Source: DASSUW01 sp963730535 (GTDB taxonomy: Bacteria; Actinomycetota; Thermoleophilia; Solirubrobacterales; Solirubrobacteraceae). Taken from it: a stretch of 64,000 nt of DNA. Below, piece by piece: positions 50,183-60,376 of this stretch. The notes below the pieces were generated by a model, which was given only the letters and a program-made list of their open reading frames with translations, was not told where the DNA came from and ran no database searches. Position 1 is the stretch's first letter, and each line of letters begins with the position of its first letter. The stretch covers positions 372,001 through 436,000 of the forward strand of contig CAVSRU010000012.1 in assembly GCA_963730535.1 (NCBI GenBank), in the 5' to 3' direction. A program made the translations under genes and the position numbers.

Positions 50183-51186
50183 TCAGCGGCCGACGGCGAG
50201 CCAGCCGCGAAGCGTGTCGGCAGCCGGGCCGACCTGCGCGGAGGCTCGCAGTCCCATCCGCTTGCAGACCTGGAGCGCCCACCACTCGGGCAGCGCCCGG
50301 CAGCGCGGGTAGACCTCGCCGGCGTGCGACTCGAGCCAGCTACGCTGACCGGCTCGACCTGCCCGCGGCAGTAGCGGTTGATCGCCATCCGCAGCGCCCG
50401 CCGCGCGACCTGCTTGCGCACCACTTCCCGCAGTCGCGGCGCGTCGGGGACCGCGGCCGCATGCTCGGTGAGCACCGTCTCGTAGGCCTGCCGGCTGTGC
50501 TCGAACGTGTCCCGCAGCCCGGCGAACCACTCGACCGACATGTTCTTCCCGTGCTGGCGGTAGATGGCCTGATCGGCCTCGAGCTCGCCGACGTCGCCGT
50601 AGGCGGCGAGTCGCAGCCACATCTCCAGGTCGCCGGCGTACGGAGAGTCCTCGCGGTAGCCGCCCACCTCGTGCTGGAGGCGCGTGCGGACCACCGCCGC
50701 CGGCGTCGGCACCGGGTTGTTCATCTGCCGGCAGCGCTCCTCGATCCAGCGGCGCCCGGGCACCACGCGGTGACCGGCGCTCGAGGAGAGGGGGCCCGTG
50801 TAGGGCTCCTCGCTGCGGTGCCCGATCGCCGGCCCGTACACGAGGGAGACCTGCGGGTGGGCGTCCATGAGCGCCGTCGCCCGGGCGAGCGAGCCTGGCG
50901 TCAGGTAGTCGTCGGCCGAGAGCAGCAGCAGGTAGTCGCCGTCCGCCTGCTCGAGCCCCTCGTTGTAGGTCGCGATGTGGCCGCGGTTCTGGTCGTGGCA
51001 GACCACGCGCACCCGCGGGTCGAGGCGGGCCAGCTCGGTCGCGACCTGCGCCGAGCCGTCCGGCGACGCGTCGTCGATCACGAGCACGCTCACGTCGACG
51101 CCCTCCTGCGACAGCACGCTCCCGACGCATTGGCGGAGGAAGCGGCCGTAGCAGTAGCAGGGGATGATCACGCTTACACGAGTCAC
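50183..51186 (-). pseudogene. GT2-family glycosyltransferase, frameshifted near its C-terminus
   Basis: The protein starts MTRVSVIIPCYCYGRFL and carries VLVIDDASPDGSAQVA, LLLLSADDYLTPG and AGDLEMWLRLAA. These match the paralogue at 47547-48668 closely. Near 50350 the frame must shift (one base missing) to reach SWLESHAGEVYPRCRALPEW and the stop at 50183. Without the shift the frame reads into the flippase gene with low-complexity sequence. It starts at GTG and overlaps the polymerase fusion gene by four bases. Confidence 0.8.
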
Positions 51187-53291
51187 ACCTGAACAACGGG
51201 TCGGGGGGTCTCAACTTCCGGCGCCGGCGGGGTGGCGGCCGGATGACGCACGCTCGTCTCGGGACGCTTGATCAGTGCCGCGACGAGCGCGGCGAAGCAG
51301 AAGAAGATGTACGGGACCTGCGCGAACGCGTTGCTGTCGAACAGGAACGCGAGCGCCAGGAAGACGGCCGCCGCCGCCGCTCCGGCGAGAGCCGCCGTGC
51401 CCCAGGTGGGATGTCGAGAGTGGATCGTGCGTCGCGCACAGGCGATCACGGACACCCCGAGCAGCAGGAAGGACACGAGCCCCAGCACCCCCATCTCGAT
51501 CAGCCGCACGAGGATCTCGGAGTCGAGGATGCGATGCCCGAGCGGCTGGTAGCTGCCGTACCCGCGCCCGACGGCCACGTGCGACCAGACGTCTGGCCGG
51601 ATGGCGTCGTAGTCCGAGGCGCGGTCCTGCACGGTGTTCGCGCCGTTGAGCTTGTCCGGCTTGAACTGGTCCAGCACGGGCGCGACCGCGCCGGGAGCCA
51701 TGACGACGACCGCGACGACGCCCGCGACGGCGACCGGCGTCAGCCGCAGGAGCTCGCGGCGCCGGAAGTAGGCGATCGTGAGCACGCCGACGGCGGGCGC
51801 GATGAAGGCGGTCTTGCGCTCGGTCGCGAGCACGCCGAGCGTCAGCGCGCCGATGGCCAATAGGTAGTACAGCCGCCCGCCGGTGCGCCGAGCGTGGATC
51901 AGGCCCAGCACCGCGATCGGCATCGCCATGGAGAGCATCGAGGCCGCGGCGAGGGGATGCTGCGCCGGGCCATGCACCATGCGCCGGCCGGCGCTGTCCC
52001 AGTCGGCGCCGCCGCTCGACACATCGAAGATCGACGGCAGCAGCGTGTCCGACCAGTGGAAGAAGACGTTGTTGAAGGCCTGGTCCTCCCAGACCATCCC
52101 GAGCGCGACGGCCACGGCGAGCCCCAGCGTGAGCTTGACGAAGGCGGGGACCTCCTCCCTGCGGACCACGCTGGCCATGATCAGGAACAGCGTCAGGTAC
52201 GAGAGCAGGAGCGGGAGCTTCTTGATCGCCGTGTCGAGGTCGAGCGTCTGGTCGAGCGCGCTCGCGCCGAGGATGACGCTCAGGAAGGCGAGGGACACGA
52301 ACACCCCCAGCGCCGCATGCATCCAGGTCGGCTGGAGGCGAGGCGACTCGCGTCCACCGAGCATCAGCGCGGCCACCCAGGTCACGACGAGGATCGGCAG
52401 CAGCATCCGATCGAGCTTGAGGTCGATCGGCGACGGGATGTCGAGCTGGATCGAGTCGAACGGCGCGAGCCAGAGCATCGCCATGAATCCGGCCACCATC
52501 CACGGCAGCACGCGGGTGGTCCTGGGCCAGGCGTCGCTGCGAGCGGCCGCGACGGCGGGCGGGCGACTCGGCGCGGCGCGCCGACGCTGCGCGATGGCGA
52601 CGAGGCCGTGCAGGGCGGCGAGCGCAACGGCGAAGGCGAGCATGAAAGCGAGCGCCGCGAGCTTTGCCCGGTTGCCGGCGGTCAGCATCGCCCCCCGCGC
52701 CGGCCCCAGCTGTTCGAGCGCGATGGGGGAGTGGCCCCCGTCCTCGCCGCCGGTGCTCGCGCGCAGGTAGTCGTGCAGGCCCGGGAGCGACGCGTCGGCG
52801 AGCCGCTTGGCCGCGGGCACCGAGCGCGCCTGGGTGTAGATGTCCAGCACCTGGCCGCCCGCTCCCGCCTGGATCTCGAGCCGGTACGGCCTGCCCTCGA
52901 GCGCGATCTGCCGCGCCCGCTGCTCGCTCACCGGCTCGGCCATCGGGCCCGTGATCGGCGAGACGACCGCGATCTGGTCCGGCGGGACGTGCGCGCGCCG
53001 GGCGATGTGCTCGAGCACCGGCGCGCTGGCCATGAGCGTCGCGAGCAGGTTGGTGCGCGTCTTCGACAGCTCGAAATACGTGATCGCGGCTCGGCGATCA
53101 GCGATGCGGGAGCGTTCGAGGTCGACCAGCACGTGTGCGACAGCGCCGGCCTGCTCGATGGCGCGCGGCTCGAGCTTCGGGGGCAGCAGGGTGATGTGGC
53201 TGATCGATGCGACCGCGCTCACGATCGCGATCGCAAGGCTGGCCGCGACGATCGCGACGCGGCGGCGGCGGCGTGCCGGCGATCCCTTCAT
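51183..53291 (-). CDS. Wzz-like domain fused to an O-antigen ligase/polymerase-type membrane domain
   Basis: This 702-residue protein has an N-terminal Wzz-like part. A first helix (about 12-35), an extracytoplasmic stretch, and a second helix (about 215-240) are present. A C-terminal polymerase-like region has about 10-12 helices and a large loop (about 490-600). The C-terminal part matches the O-antigen ligase/Wzy superfamily in pattern, including the conserved-looking VAVGRGYGSYQPLGHR segment. Fusion of length control and polymerisation is unusual. The ATG overlaps the upstream FemAB-like stop by four bases. Confidence 0.8.
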   Translation of the reverse strand: MKGSPARRRRRVAIVAASLAIAIVSAVASISHITLLPPKLEPRAIEQAGAVAHVLVDLERSRIADRRAAITYFELSKTRTNLLATLMASAPVLEHIARRAHVPPDQIAVVSPITGPMAEPVSEQRARQIALEGRPYRLEIQAGAGGQVLDIYTQARSVPAAKRLADASLPGLHDYLRASTGGEDGGHSPIALEQLGPARGAMLTAGNRAKLAALAFMLAFAVALAALHGLVAIAQRRRAAPSRPPAVAAARSDAWPRTTRVLPWMVAGFMAMLWLAPFDSIQLDIPSPIDLKLDRMLLPILVVTWVAALMLGGRESPRLQPTWMHAALGVFVSLAFLSVILGASALDQTLDLDTAIKKLPLLLSYLTLFLIMASVVRREEVPAFVKLTLGLAVAVALGMVWEDQAFNNVFFHWSDTLLPSIFDVSSGGADWDSAGRRMVHGPAQHPLAAASMLSMAMPIAVLGLIHARRTGGRLYYLLAIGALTLGVLATERKTAFIAPAVGVLTIAYFRRRELLRLTPVAVAGVVAVVVMAPGAVAPVLDQFKPDKLNGANTVQDRASDYDAIRPDVWSHVAVGRGYGSYQPLGHRILDSEILVRLIEMGVLGLVSFLLLGVSVIACARRTIHSRHPTWGTAALAGAAAAAVFLALAFLFDSNAFAQVPYIFFCFAALVAALIKRPETSVRHPAATPPAPEVETPRPVVQV

Positions 53292-54370
53292 CGGCGGCGC
53301 GTCCGCCGCGCGGCCACCGCGCGGACCCCGCGCTCGGCCGCCCGGACCGCGGCGCCCCGCGCGCGGCCGGGAGCCAGCTCGTACGGTCCGGGAGCGGTCA
53401 GCTCGGCGCCGCCCATCCGCTGCTTGAAGCGATAGACGCCCGGATTGGCCTCCGCGTCGACCCCGCCGAGGTCGTACCAGCGACAGCCTTCCGCGGCCGC
53501 GGCCTCGATCACGTCCCACTGGAGCAGGTAGGCGGCGTTCGCGGTGCGGCCGTCCTCGTTCGCGGCGCCGAGCAGGTAGACGGCCGTGTCCCCGTGGATG
53601 CTCGCCACGACGCCCGCCACCGGACGGCCCTGCGCGCGGGCGATCGCGACGTGCAGGCGCTCGCTCTCCGGCAGCCGCGGCTGGAGCTGCGCGTAGAAGT
53701 CGGCGCCCAGGTCGACGTCGATCCCCTTGCGCGCGACGAGCTCGTCGAAGAGCGGCATGAAGTCGTGCAGCAGCCGCGGGTCTCGCCCCTGGGTGACCTC
53801 GAGGCCGGCGCGCTCGGCCTGCTTGAGGTGGTAGCGCCACTTCTTCGCGAGACCGCTCCTGACCTCGTCGAGCGGCCGGCCGATGTCCACCAGCATGGTG
53901 GGATACGGGCGCACGTGGTCGGCCGGGCTGAACCCAGCCGCGAGCACGCACTCGTCCTGGACGAGGTTCCAGTCCTCGTCGCCGATCGCCGGGGCCACCC
54001 GCAGGACCAGCCGGCGTCGCTGCACGTACTCCTCCGCGAGCGCGCCGAGCACGGCGTCGAGCCGCTCGCGCGGCTGGTCGTCATCGTCGCAATGCCTGAC
54101 CAGCGGCCCGCCGGCGACGTAGGCGATGCCGGTCCCCAGGCCGGGGAGACGCTTCACCCGCACGCTCGCGAGGCCGATCGGGCGGCCTTCGCGGGTGACC
54201 ACGACGCTCTCGGCGGCCGCCTTCGAGCGCTCCGCCAGCATCGCGGCGTAGTCCCAGCACTGGCGATAGTTGTGGTCGCCGAAGCCTGTGCAGAGGTCGA
54301 TCCACTCCTCGCGGCCGACGCGCTGCACGGCCGACGACATCTGCATGGGTTGCACGGTGGCGCTCGTCAT
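53288..54370 (-). CDS. FemAB-like acyltransferase (GNAT fold)
   Basis: This protein of about 360 residues has two GNAT-like halves. The C-terminal half has SERLHVAIARAQGRPVAGVVASIHGDTAVYLLGA and WDVIEAAAAEGCRWYDLGGVD, the FemAB/FmhB pattern. FemAB enzymes transfer an amino acid from aminoacyl-tRNA to peptidoglycan precursors; relatives in exopolysaccharide loci may acylate sugars. ATG 54370 is chosen over 54382. It starts divergently from the glycosyltransferase at 54455. Confidence 0.82.
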   Translation of the reverse strand: MTSATVQPMQMSSAVQRVGREEWIDLCTGFGDHNYRQCWDYAAMLAERSKAAAESVVVTREGRPIGLASVRVKRLPGLGTGIAYVAGGPLVRHCDDDDQPRERLDAVLGALAEEYVQRRRLVLRVAPAIGDEDWNLVQDECVLAAGFSPADHVRPYPTMLVDIGRPLDEVRSGLAKKWRYHLKQAERAGLEVTQGRDPRLLHDFMPLFDELVARKGIDVDLGADFYAQLQPRLPESERLHVAIARAQGRPVAGVVASIHGDTAVYLLGAANEDGRTANAAYLLQWDVIEAAAAEGCRWYDLGGVDAEANPGVYRFKQRMGGAELTAPGPYELAPGRARGAAVRAAERGVRAVAARRTRRR

Positions 54371-54454
54371 GTCACCGCACATAACGGGTCGGGTCGGCCA
54401 GTGCTTACGGCGGAAGTGCGCGGCGGTCGCAGACGTTCTCTGGACGTGCAGAAG

Positions 54455-55522
54455 ATGAAACGCCTCGTCGAGCAGGTACGCCTCGAGCGCACACGACGCC
54501 TTCGCCGGCCGCCCGTCCTACGCAGCGGCGCCCAGGTCGGGCCGCCGACCATCTACTACCTGACTCCGGAGAACCCGCAGCCGTGCGCCGGGATTCGGGT
54601 CGCCTACCGGCACGTGGACATCCTCAACGACGCCGGGCTGAATGCCGTCGTCGTCCACCACCGCGACAGCTTCAGGAGTACCTGGTTCGAGTATTCGACA
54701 CCGGTCGTCGGCGCCCCCTCAGTGTGCCTGGGCCCCGAGGACGTGCTTGTCGTGCCGGAGTACTACGGCCCGTTCCTCGATTGCCTGCCCCGCGGCCCCA
54801 GACGTGTGATCTTCAACCAGGGCGCGTACCTGACGTTCGCTCGCCTGCGGCCAGGCGAGTCCGTGAACTACGACGGCATGACGGCCGCCATGACGGTCTC
54901 GCCCAACAGTGCCGAGTACCTGCAGTTCGCGTTCCCGGGCTTGAAGGTCTCGGTCGTACGCAACGCGATCGATCCGGCGGTCTTCCATCCTGCGGCCGAG
55001 CCGCCCGGCCGTCGCATCGCCGTGATGCCGCGCAGGCGCCCGGGCGACGTCGACCAGGTCTTCCGTCTGCTCGGTGACCGACTGCGGGATTGGGAGATCG
55101 TGCCGATCGACGGCGCCTCCGAGCGCGAGACAGCCGCGCTGATGCGATCCTCGGCGATCTTCCTCGCGTTCGGGCAGCAGGAGGGATTCGGCGCGCCGCC
55201 GGCCGAGGCCATGGCCTCCGGCTGCTACGTGATCGGGTTCCCGGCGTTCGGGGGGACGGAGATCTTCGACCCAGCCTGTTCCAGGCCGATCCCGGACGGG
55301 GACGTGCTCTCGTTCGCCCGCGAGGTCGAGCAGGCTATCTGGGAATACGAGCGAGACCCGGCGGCCATCCGCCGGTTGGGGGCGCGCGCGGCCGAGCACA
55401 TCCACACGACGTTCTCCCCGGAGCGCCAGCGGGACGAACTGCTCGACTTCATGGCCGGGGTGCTGGCCGGCGCTCAGCCCAGCCCACAGCACGCGACCCT
55501 GGAGGCGCAATGGATCTCGTGA
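54455..55522 (+). CDS. GT4-like glycosyltransferase
   Basis: This 355-residue protein has a C-terminal GT-B domain with PRRRPGDVDQVFRLLGD, FLAFGQQEGFGAPPAEAMASGCYVIGFPAFGG (the donor-binding EGFG..PAEAM motif) and a DILNDAGLNAVVVHHRD N-terminal domain. It probably adds one sugar of the repeat. ATG 54455 is chosen; GTG 54446 is an alternative. It overlaps the next GT2 gene by 13 bases. Confidence 0.85.
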   Translation: MKRLVEQVRLERTRRLRRPPVLRSGAQVGPPTIYYLTPENPQPCAGIRVAYRHVDILNDAGLNAVVVHHRDSFRSTWFEYSTPVVGAPSVCLGPEDVLVVPEYYGPFLDCLPRGPRRVIFNQGAYLTFARLRPGESVNYDGMTAAMTVSPNSAEYLQFAFPGLKVSVVRNAIDPAVFHPAAEPPGRRIAVMPRRRPGDVDQVFRLLGDRLRDWEIVPIDGASERETAALMRSSAIFLAFGQQEGFGAPPAEAMASGCYVIGFPAFGGTEIFDPACSRPIPDGDVLSFAREVEQAIWEYERDPAAIRRLGARAAEHIHTTFSPERQRDELLDFMAGVLAGAQPSPQHATLEAQWIS

Positions 55523-56685
55523 CCCTCGTCGCGGTCGCGGCGGCGATCATCGGCCTCCCCGGCCTGGCGGCGGCGGCGCACCTCGGGCTGCTCGCAGTGG
55601 CTTCGCTCTTCTACCGCGACGCGCCGCCGGCCGCCGGCGAGGAGCTGCGCTTCCTCGTGCTCGTACCGGCCCACAACGAGGAGCTGGGGATCGGCCGCTG
55701 CCTCGCCGCCATCGAAGCCGACCGCCGGGCGCGCGACCGGGTGCTCGTCGTGGCCGACCGCTGCACGGACGCGACGGCCGCGATCGCCCGTTCGCTGGGC
55801 GCGACCGTGCTCGAGCGCGGCGCGGACGAGGAGCCCGGCCGGGCCGCCGCCCGCCAGGCGGGCCTGGAGCACGCCCGCGGGCTCCGGTGGGACGCGGTCG
55901 TGATGCTCGACGCGGACTCGGTCATCGAGCCGGGCTTCTTCGCGGCCTGCGAGCGCGCGCTGGCGACCGGCGCCCCGGCGGTGCAGGCCCGCAGCGAGAG
56001 CGCCCAGGGCCGCACGCTGACGACCGCGGCCTCGCTTGCCGCGTTCACGCTCCAGGGCATCACGATCCCCCGCGGCCGCGACCGCCTCGGCCTCTCCGTG
56101 CGCCTGCGCGGTACCGGGATGGCGATCCGGCGCGACGTGGCGCTGGCGCACCGTTTCCGGGCGCCCGCGTCGGAGGACCTCTTCTTCACGCTCGACCTGC
56201 TGCTGGACGGCGTCCGTTGCAGCCACGTCGAGCGGGCGCGCCTGCGCTCGGAGGGCGCGGGCACGTGGGACGCCTTCGGCGGCCAGAAGGTCCGCTACGA
56301 GGCGGGGCGGATGGCCGCGGCCCGCGACTACGTGCCGCGGCTGCTCGCGCCGGGCGCTCCGCCACCGCGACGCGGCCTGCCTCGAGGCGGCGTGGTTCCT
56401 CGCCACGCCGCCGTTCGCGCTCGGCGTCCTCTCGCTGCTCGACCGGCGCTCGCCCTCGCGGCGGTCGCCGGAGCGTGGCCGGTGGCGGCGGTCCTCGGCG
56501 CCGGACTCCTGACTCTCAGCCTCACGCTCGTCACCGGTCTCGTCCAGGCCAGAGCCGGCCTGCGGACGTGGCTGGCGCTGCTGGCCGCCCCGTGGTACCT
56601 GGGGTGGAAGGCCGTCGTCCAGGTGCGCGCGCTCGCGAGCATCTTGCGCCGTGAGACCGAGTACGGGCCGACCGCCCGCATCTGA
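55510..56685 (+). CDS. GT2-family glycosyltransferase with membrane tail and two compensating frameshifts
   Basis: This 391-residue protein has an N-terminal helix, a GT-A domain (VLVPAHNEELGIGRCLAAI, VVADRCTDATAAIA, VVMLDADSVIEPGFF) and a C-terminal hydrophobic helix pair. The ribosome-binding site GGAGGCGCA precedes ATG 55510. From about 56353 to 56445 the frame reads an Arg/Pro-rich stretch, while the next frame gives DAACLEAAWFLATPPFALGV. A +1 and a later -1 shift thus cancel, and roughly 31 residues are probably wrong. The gene is otherwise complete. Confidence 0.85.
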   Translation: MDLVTLVAVAAAIIGLPGLAAAAHLGLLAVASLFYRDAPPAAGEELRFLVLVPAHNEELGIGRCLAAIEADRRARDRVLVVADRCTDATAAIARSLGATVLERGADEEPGRAAARQAGLEHARGLRWDAVVMLDADSVIEPGFFAACERALATGAPAVQARSESAQGRTLTTAASLAAFTLQGITIPRGRDRLGLSVRLRGTGMAIRRDVALAHRFRAPASEDLFFTLDLLLDGVRCSHVERARLRSEGAGTWDAFGGQKVRYEAGRMAAARDYVPRLLAPGAPPPRRGLPRGGVVPRHAAVRARRPLAARPALALAAVAGAWPVAAVLGAGLLTLSLTLVTGLVQARAGLRTWLALLAAPWYLGWKAVVQVRALASILRRETEYGPTARI

Positions 56686-56779
56686 GCCGGTCCGGCAGGA
56701 CGTCGAAGGAGCCGATAGATCAGCTATGGTGCCGCGCCGGCGGGTCGACGGGGTTACCTCAAGAGAGAGGCTCAACGAG

Positions 56780-58044
56780 ATGATCACCATCCAGCGCCTG
56801 CTGACGGCCGCGTTCGTTTTCGCGGCCCTTCTGCTTTCCGCCGCCAGCGTCGCCGCACGCGAGCGTCCATCGGTCACCGGCTTCAGCGTCTCGCCGTCGA
56901 GGTTCACGGTCGCGCAGCCGCCGGCCCGGCCCTCCCCCGCCTCCAGGCGCGGCACGGCGATCCGGTTCCGGCTGTCCAAGCCCGCCGCCAGGCTCAGGAT
57001 CGTCATCGCCCGCCGCGTGGCGGGCCGTTACAACGTACGTCGGCGTGATCAGGCGCCAGAACGTGGGCAAGGGCGAGGTCCGCCTCCTCTTCCGGGGCCG
57101 CCTGAACGGCCACGGGCTGCAGCCCGGGAGGTACCGCGCGGCGATCGTCGCCGTCGACCGGCGGGGCCGTAAGAGCACCCGTAAGACCGACACGTTCAGG
57201 ATCACGCGCCGCGGCGGCGGCGGGGGCGGCGGCGGTCAGGTGCCGGGCGACTTCCCGAACGAGGCGACCACCGGCGTGCCGCCCGGCTGGGTCCCGCGCG
57301 AGACGCGCTCCTCGAACATGAGCGTGAACAACGCGGGCGCGGTTGTCGAGGACGTCCTGCTCACGAACGGGGCCGACCTCAACATCAACGCGCCGAACGT
57401 CACCATCCGCCGGTTCAAGATCGAGGGCGGAGCGCATCACGACGTCCGATCCGGGCGTGCTGATCGAGGACACGACGATCGACCGCAGCGCGCCGGAGAC
57501 CAACGGCGGCGAGGGGGTCATCAGCTACTGCGGATACACGGCCCGGCGCGTGGAGATCCTGGACCGCAGCGAGGGATTCCGCGAGGGCTGCGAGGGCCCG
57601 ACGAAGATCGAGCACTCGTTCCTGCGCGTCAAGCCGAACGACGGATGCCTCAACGGCACGGACTCGGATTGGCACGGCGACGGCGTTCAGGGCTACACCG
57701 GCAGAGACCTGCACGTGACGATGCTGACGATCGACTTCCAGGCGCCGCACGGCGAGTGCGGCGGCACCGCGCCGTTCTTCTACGTGGGCGGGCCCGGCGG
57801 GTCGCCGAACGGGCACGCGGTCATCAACGGGCTGCTGATCAAGGGCGGCACCTTCAGCTTCCGGATGGGCACGCCAGGCAGTGTCCAGGGGCTGAAGATC
57901 GTCAATAACTCGTGGGAGTTCGCGCCGATCAGCATCACCGACTCGGGCTGCGGACCGATCAGCCCCTGGGAGGCGAAGATCGTCGAGGTCGATGCCAACT
58001 GGAACATCACGCGCACGGTCCGCAACCTGCCCTGCCGGGACTGA
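56780..58044 (+). pseudogene. Secreted right-handed beta-helix-like protein, two frameshifts
   Basis: The signal peptide MITIQRLLTAAFVFAALLLS begins the frame. A basic domain (RGRLNGHGLQPGRYRAAIVAVD), a Gly-rich linker and a repetitive beta-helix-like region (ADLNINAPNVTIRRFKIEGG, GVLIEDTTIDRS, NGLLIKGGTFSF) follow. Extra bases near 57032 and 57431 shift the frame twice. Each shift joins smoothly to the next segment. A right-handed beta-helix protein in this locus could be a lyase or matrix-binding protein, but no catalytic residues are identified. About 420 residues if repaired. Confidence 0.75.
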
Positions 58045-58057
58045 CGCGGACCGGCAG

Positions 58058-59234
58058 TCAGCTGCTCGAGACCGCCGCCGCCGGCGCGAAGTCGGCGGCG
58101 AGCGGCTCGGCTGACGCCCCCTCGAGCGCGCGCAGGAGGCGGCGGGCGACCGCGGGCCACGTGAACAGCTCGCTGCGGCGCAGCGCGGCGGCGCCCATGC
58201 CGGCCGCGGTGTCGGGATCGGACAGTCCTCGCATCGCGGCGACGAGCTCCTCGTCGTCACCGGGGTCGACGATCAGGCCGCCGTCCCCGACCAGGTAGTC
58301 CGAGCCGCCCGCGCTCGTCCCGATGCTCGGGAACGCCGGCGGCCGCCGCCTCGATGTACGCGACGCCGGCCGCCTCCGAGTGCGACGGCATCACGAAGCA
58401 GGTGGCCTCGCCGAACAGGCGGTCCAGCGTCGCATGCTGCTCGGGCACGTCGAGCCGCAGGACGCCGTGAGCCGTCACGCCGGGCGCGTCGATCGGGGGA
58501 TGGCCCCCGACGACGTCGAGCCGGGCGTCCGGCAGCTCCGCGCGCAGGCGGGCGAACGCGCGCAGCACGCCGTCGCCGTTCTTGCGCGGCCAGTCCATGC
58601 CGACGAAGAGGAACCGGGGAGTGCTCCAGTCGCGCTCGACCGCCGGAGCCGTGTGGTTGCGGCCCACGCCGACGGCGTGGACCTTCTCCGGCGCGATCCC
58701 GTAGTCGCGGATCACCGACTCGGCCGCCCAGCGGCTGGTCAGGCAGCAGGCGATCGCCCCGGCGTAGGCGCGGCGCTGGCTCGCGACTCGTGCCTCGAAG
58801 GCGCGCGATGAGAGCAGGTCCCAGCCCAGGTATGGGTGGGTCTTCGTCTGGAGGACGGTCATGTCCTCGAACGTCGCGACCGGCACGTCGGTGGCGAGGG
58901 TGTAGCCGGTCCCGATCTGGACGATCCCGTCGAGGTGTCCGGCACGCCGCAACGCCCTCGGCGCCGCCCAGGACTGGAGTCCGGTGAACGCCGGCGTCCC
59001 GCGGGCGGCCGCTCGCGCCTGCACCACCGCCGCCCTGACGTCCCGGCGGGGCCGCAGGTAGCGGACGGAGAGGACGTGCACCGCCGCCTTGCGGAGGAGC
59101 CGCGGAGGCTCGACGTTGAGCGCGATCGGCTCGACGCCCACCTCCGCCAGCCCGCGCATCACGCCGGAGGGCGTGCCCGACCAGGTTGCCGGCTGGCTCG
59201 GATCGCCTGGGAACGCGACGCCGATGCGCAGCAT
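58058..59234 (-). pseudogene. GT4-family glycosyltransferase, single frameshift
   Basis: The first frame starts MLRIGVAFPGDPSQPATWSG and runs through PRFLFVGMDWPRKNGDGVLRAF and HATLDRLFGEATCFVMPSHSEAAGVAYIEAAAAG. Then an extra base near 58330 shifts the frame. The continuation SIGTSAGGSDYLVGDGGLIVDPGDDEELVAAM to the TGA at 58058 completes a normal GT-B domain. It is about 390 residues when repaired. It lies between the secreted protein gene and the aminotransferase gene, same strand as the latter. Confidence 0.82.
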
Positions 59235-59239
59235 GCGGC

Positions 59240-60376
59240 TCACGCGGTGACGGGAGCCAGGTGAGCCGACAGGCAGGCGATGACGTGGTCCTGCTGCTCG
59301 TCCGTGAGGCCGGCGAACAGCGGCAGCATCAGCGACGACGCCGAGGCGGCCTCCGTGTTCGGCAGCTCGACCTCCACGTCGGCGTAGGCGCCCTCCTGGT
59401 GGATCGCCATCACGCCTCGGCGGGTCGGGACGCCGTCGAGCAGCAGCGCCCGCATGAGCTCCGTGCGGTCCAGCGGCGCATCGGCAGCGAGCGTCACGGC
59501 GTAGGACTGCCAGGTGCGCTCGGCGTAGTCCGGCTCGTACGGAGGCTCGAGGAAGGGGATCCCTTCGAGCGCCGCCGTGTACCGCTCGGCCAGCCGCCGG
59601 CGCTCGGCGAGGATCTCGTCGAGCACCTCCATCTGGCACAGGCCGAGAGCCGCCTGCATGTCGGTCATGCGGTAGTTCCAGCCGCGCTCGGGATAGGACT
59701 CGATGACGACGTCACGGGCCGCATGGCGCGCGAGGTCGGATACGTCCATGGCGTGCTGGCGGAGCTTGCGCAGCCGGGCGGCCACCTCCGGGTCCTGCAC
59801 GGCGATCATGCCGCCCTCGCCGGTGGTGATCACCTTGCGGGGGTGCAGCGAGAAGCACGCGAGCGGCCCCAGCGAGCCGATCGGGCGGGAGCGGTACGTC
59901 GCGCCGATCGCGCACGCGGCGTCCTCGACCAGCGCCAGGCCGTAGCGATCGGCGAGCGCGAGGAACCGGTCCATGTCGGCCGGCAGGCCGAGCTGGTGCA
60001 CCGGCATGATGGCCTTGGTGGCGTCGGTGATCGCGCGCTCGGCGGCGTCCGGGTCGAGGTTGAAGGTGCGCGGATCCACGTCCGCGAACACCGGCGTCGC
60101 GCCGCACTGCCACACCGAGTTGGCGGTGGCGATGAACGACATCGAGGGCACGATCACCTCGTCGCCGGGGCCGACGCCCGAGACATGGAGCGCCAGCTGG
60201 AGGGCCGTCGTGCAGTTGCTGACCGCCACCGCGTCCGCCGCGCCGACGCGCTCCGCGAAGGCGGTCTCGAACTCGCGCACACGGGGGCCTTGCGACACCC
60301 AGCCGGAGGCGATCACCTGGGCGACCGCGTCACCCTCGTCGCCGCGGAGGTAGGGCCGTGCGAACGGGACGTCCAT
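59240..60376 (-). CDS. DegT/DnrJ/EryC1-family sugar aminotransferase
   Basis: This 378-residue PLP enzyme begins MDVPFARPYLRGDEGDAV. K181 in CFSLHPRKVITTGEGG binds PLP, and EDAACAIGATY matches the family. It is similar in type to PglE/WecE/WbpE enzymes that aminate UDP- or TDP-keto sugars. The ATG shares its A with the upstream epimerase TGA. With the epimerase and the PglD-like gene it suggests an N-acetylated amino sugar. Confidence 0.92.
   Translation of the reverse strand: MDVPFARPYLRGDEGDAVAQVIASGWVSQGPRVREFETAFAERVGAADAVAVSNCTTALQLALHVSGVGPGDEVIVPSMSFIATANSVWQCGATPVFADVDPRTFNLDPDAAERAITDATKAIMPVHQLGLPADMDRFLALADRYGLALVEDAACAIGATYRSRPIGSLGPLACFSLHPRKVITTGEGGMIAVQDPEVAARLRKLRQHAMDVSDLARHAARDVVIESYPERGWNYRMTDMQAALGLCQMEVLDEILAERRRLAERYTAALEGIPFLEPPYEPDYAERTWQSYAVTLAADAPLDRTELMRALLLDGVPTRRGVMAIHQEGAYADVEVELPNTEAASASSLMLPLFAGLTDEQQDHVIACLSAHLAPVTA

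Noticed and set aside
48661..51186. Apparent GT2-flippase fusion protein of 841 residues
   Set aside because: The joining segment is low-complexity. The alternative frame encodes a plausible GT2 C-terminus ending at 50183, so this is a frameshift, with the flippase starting separately at 50181.
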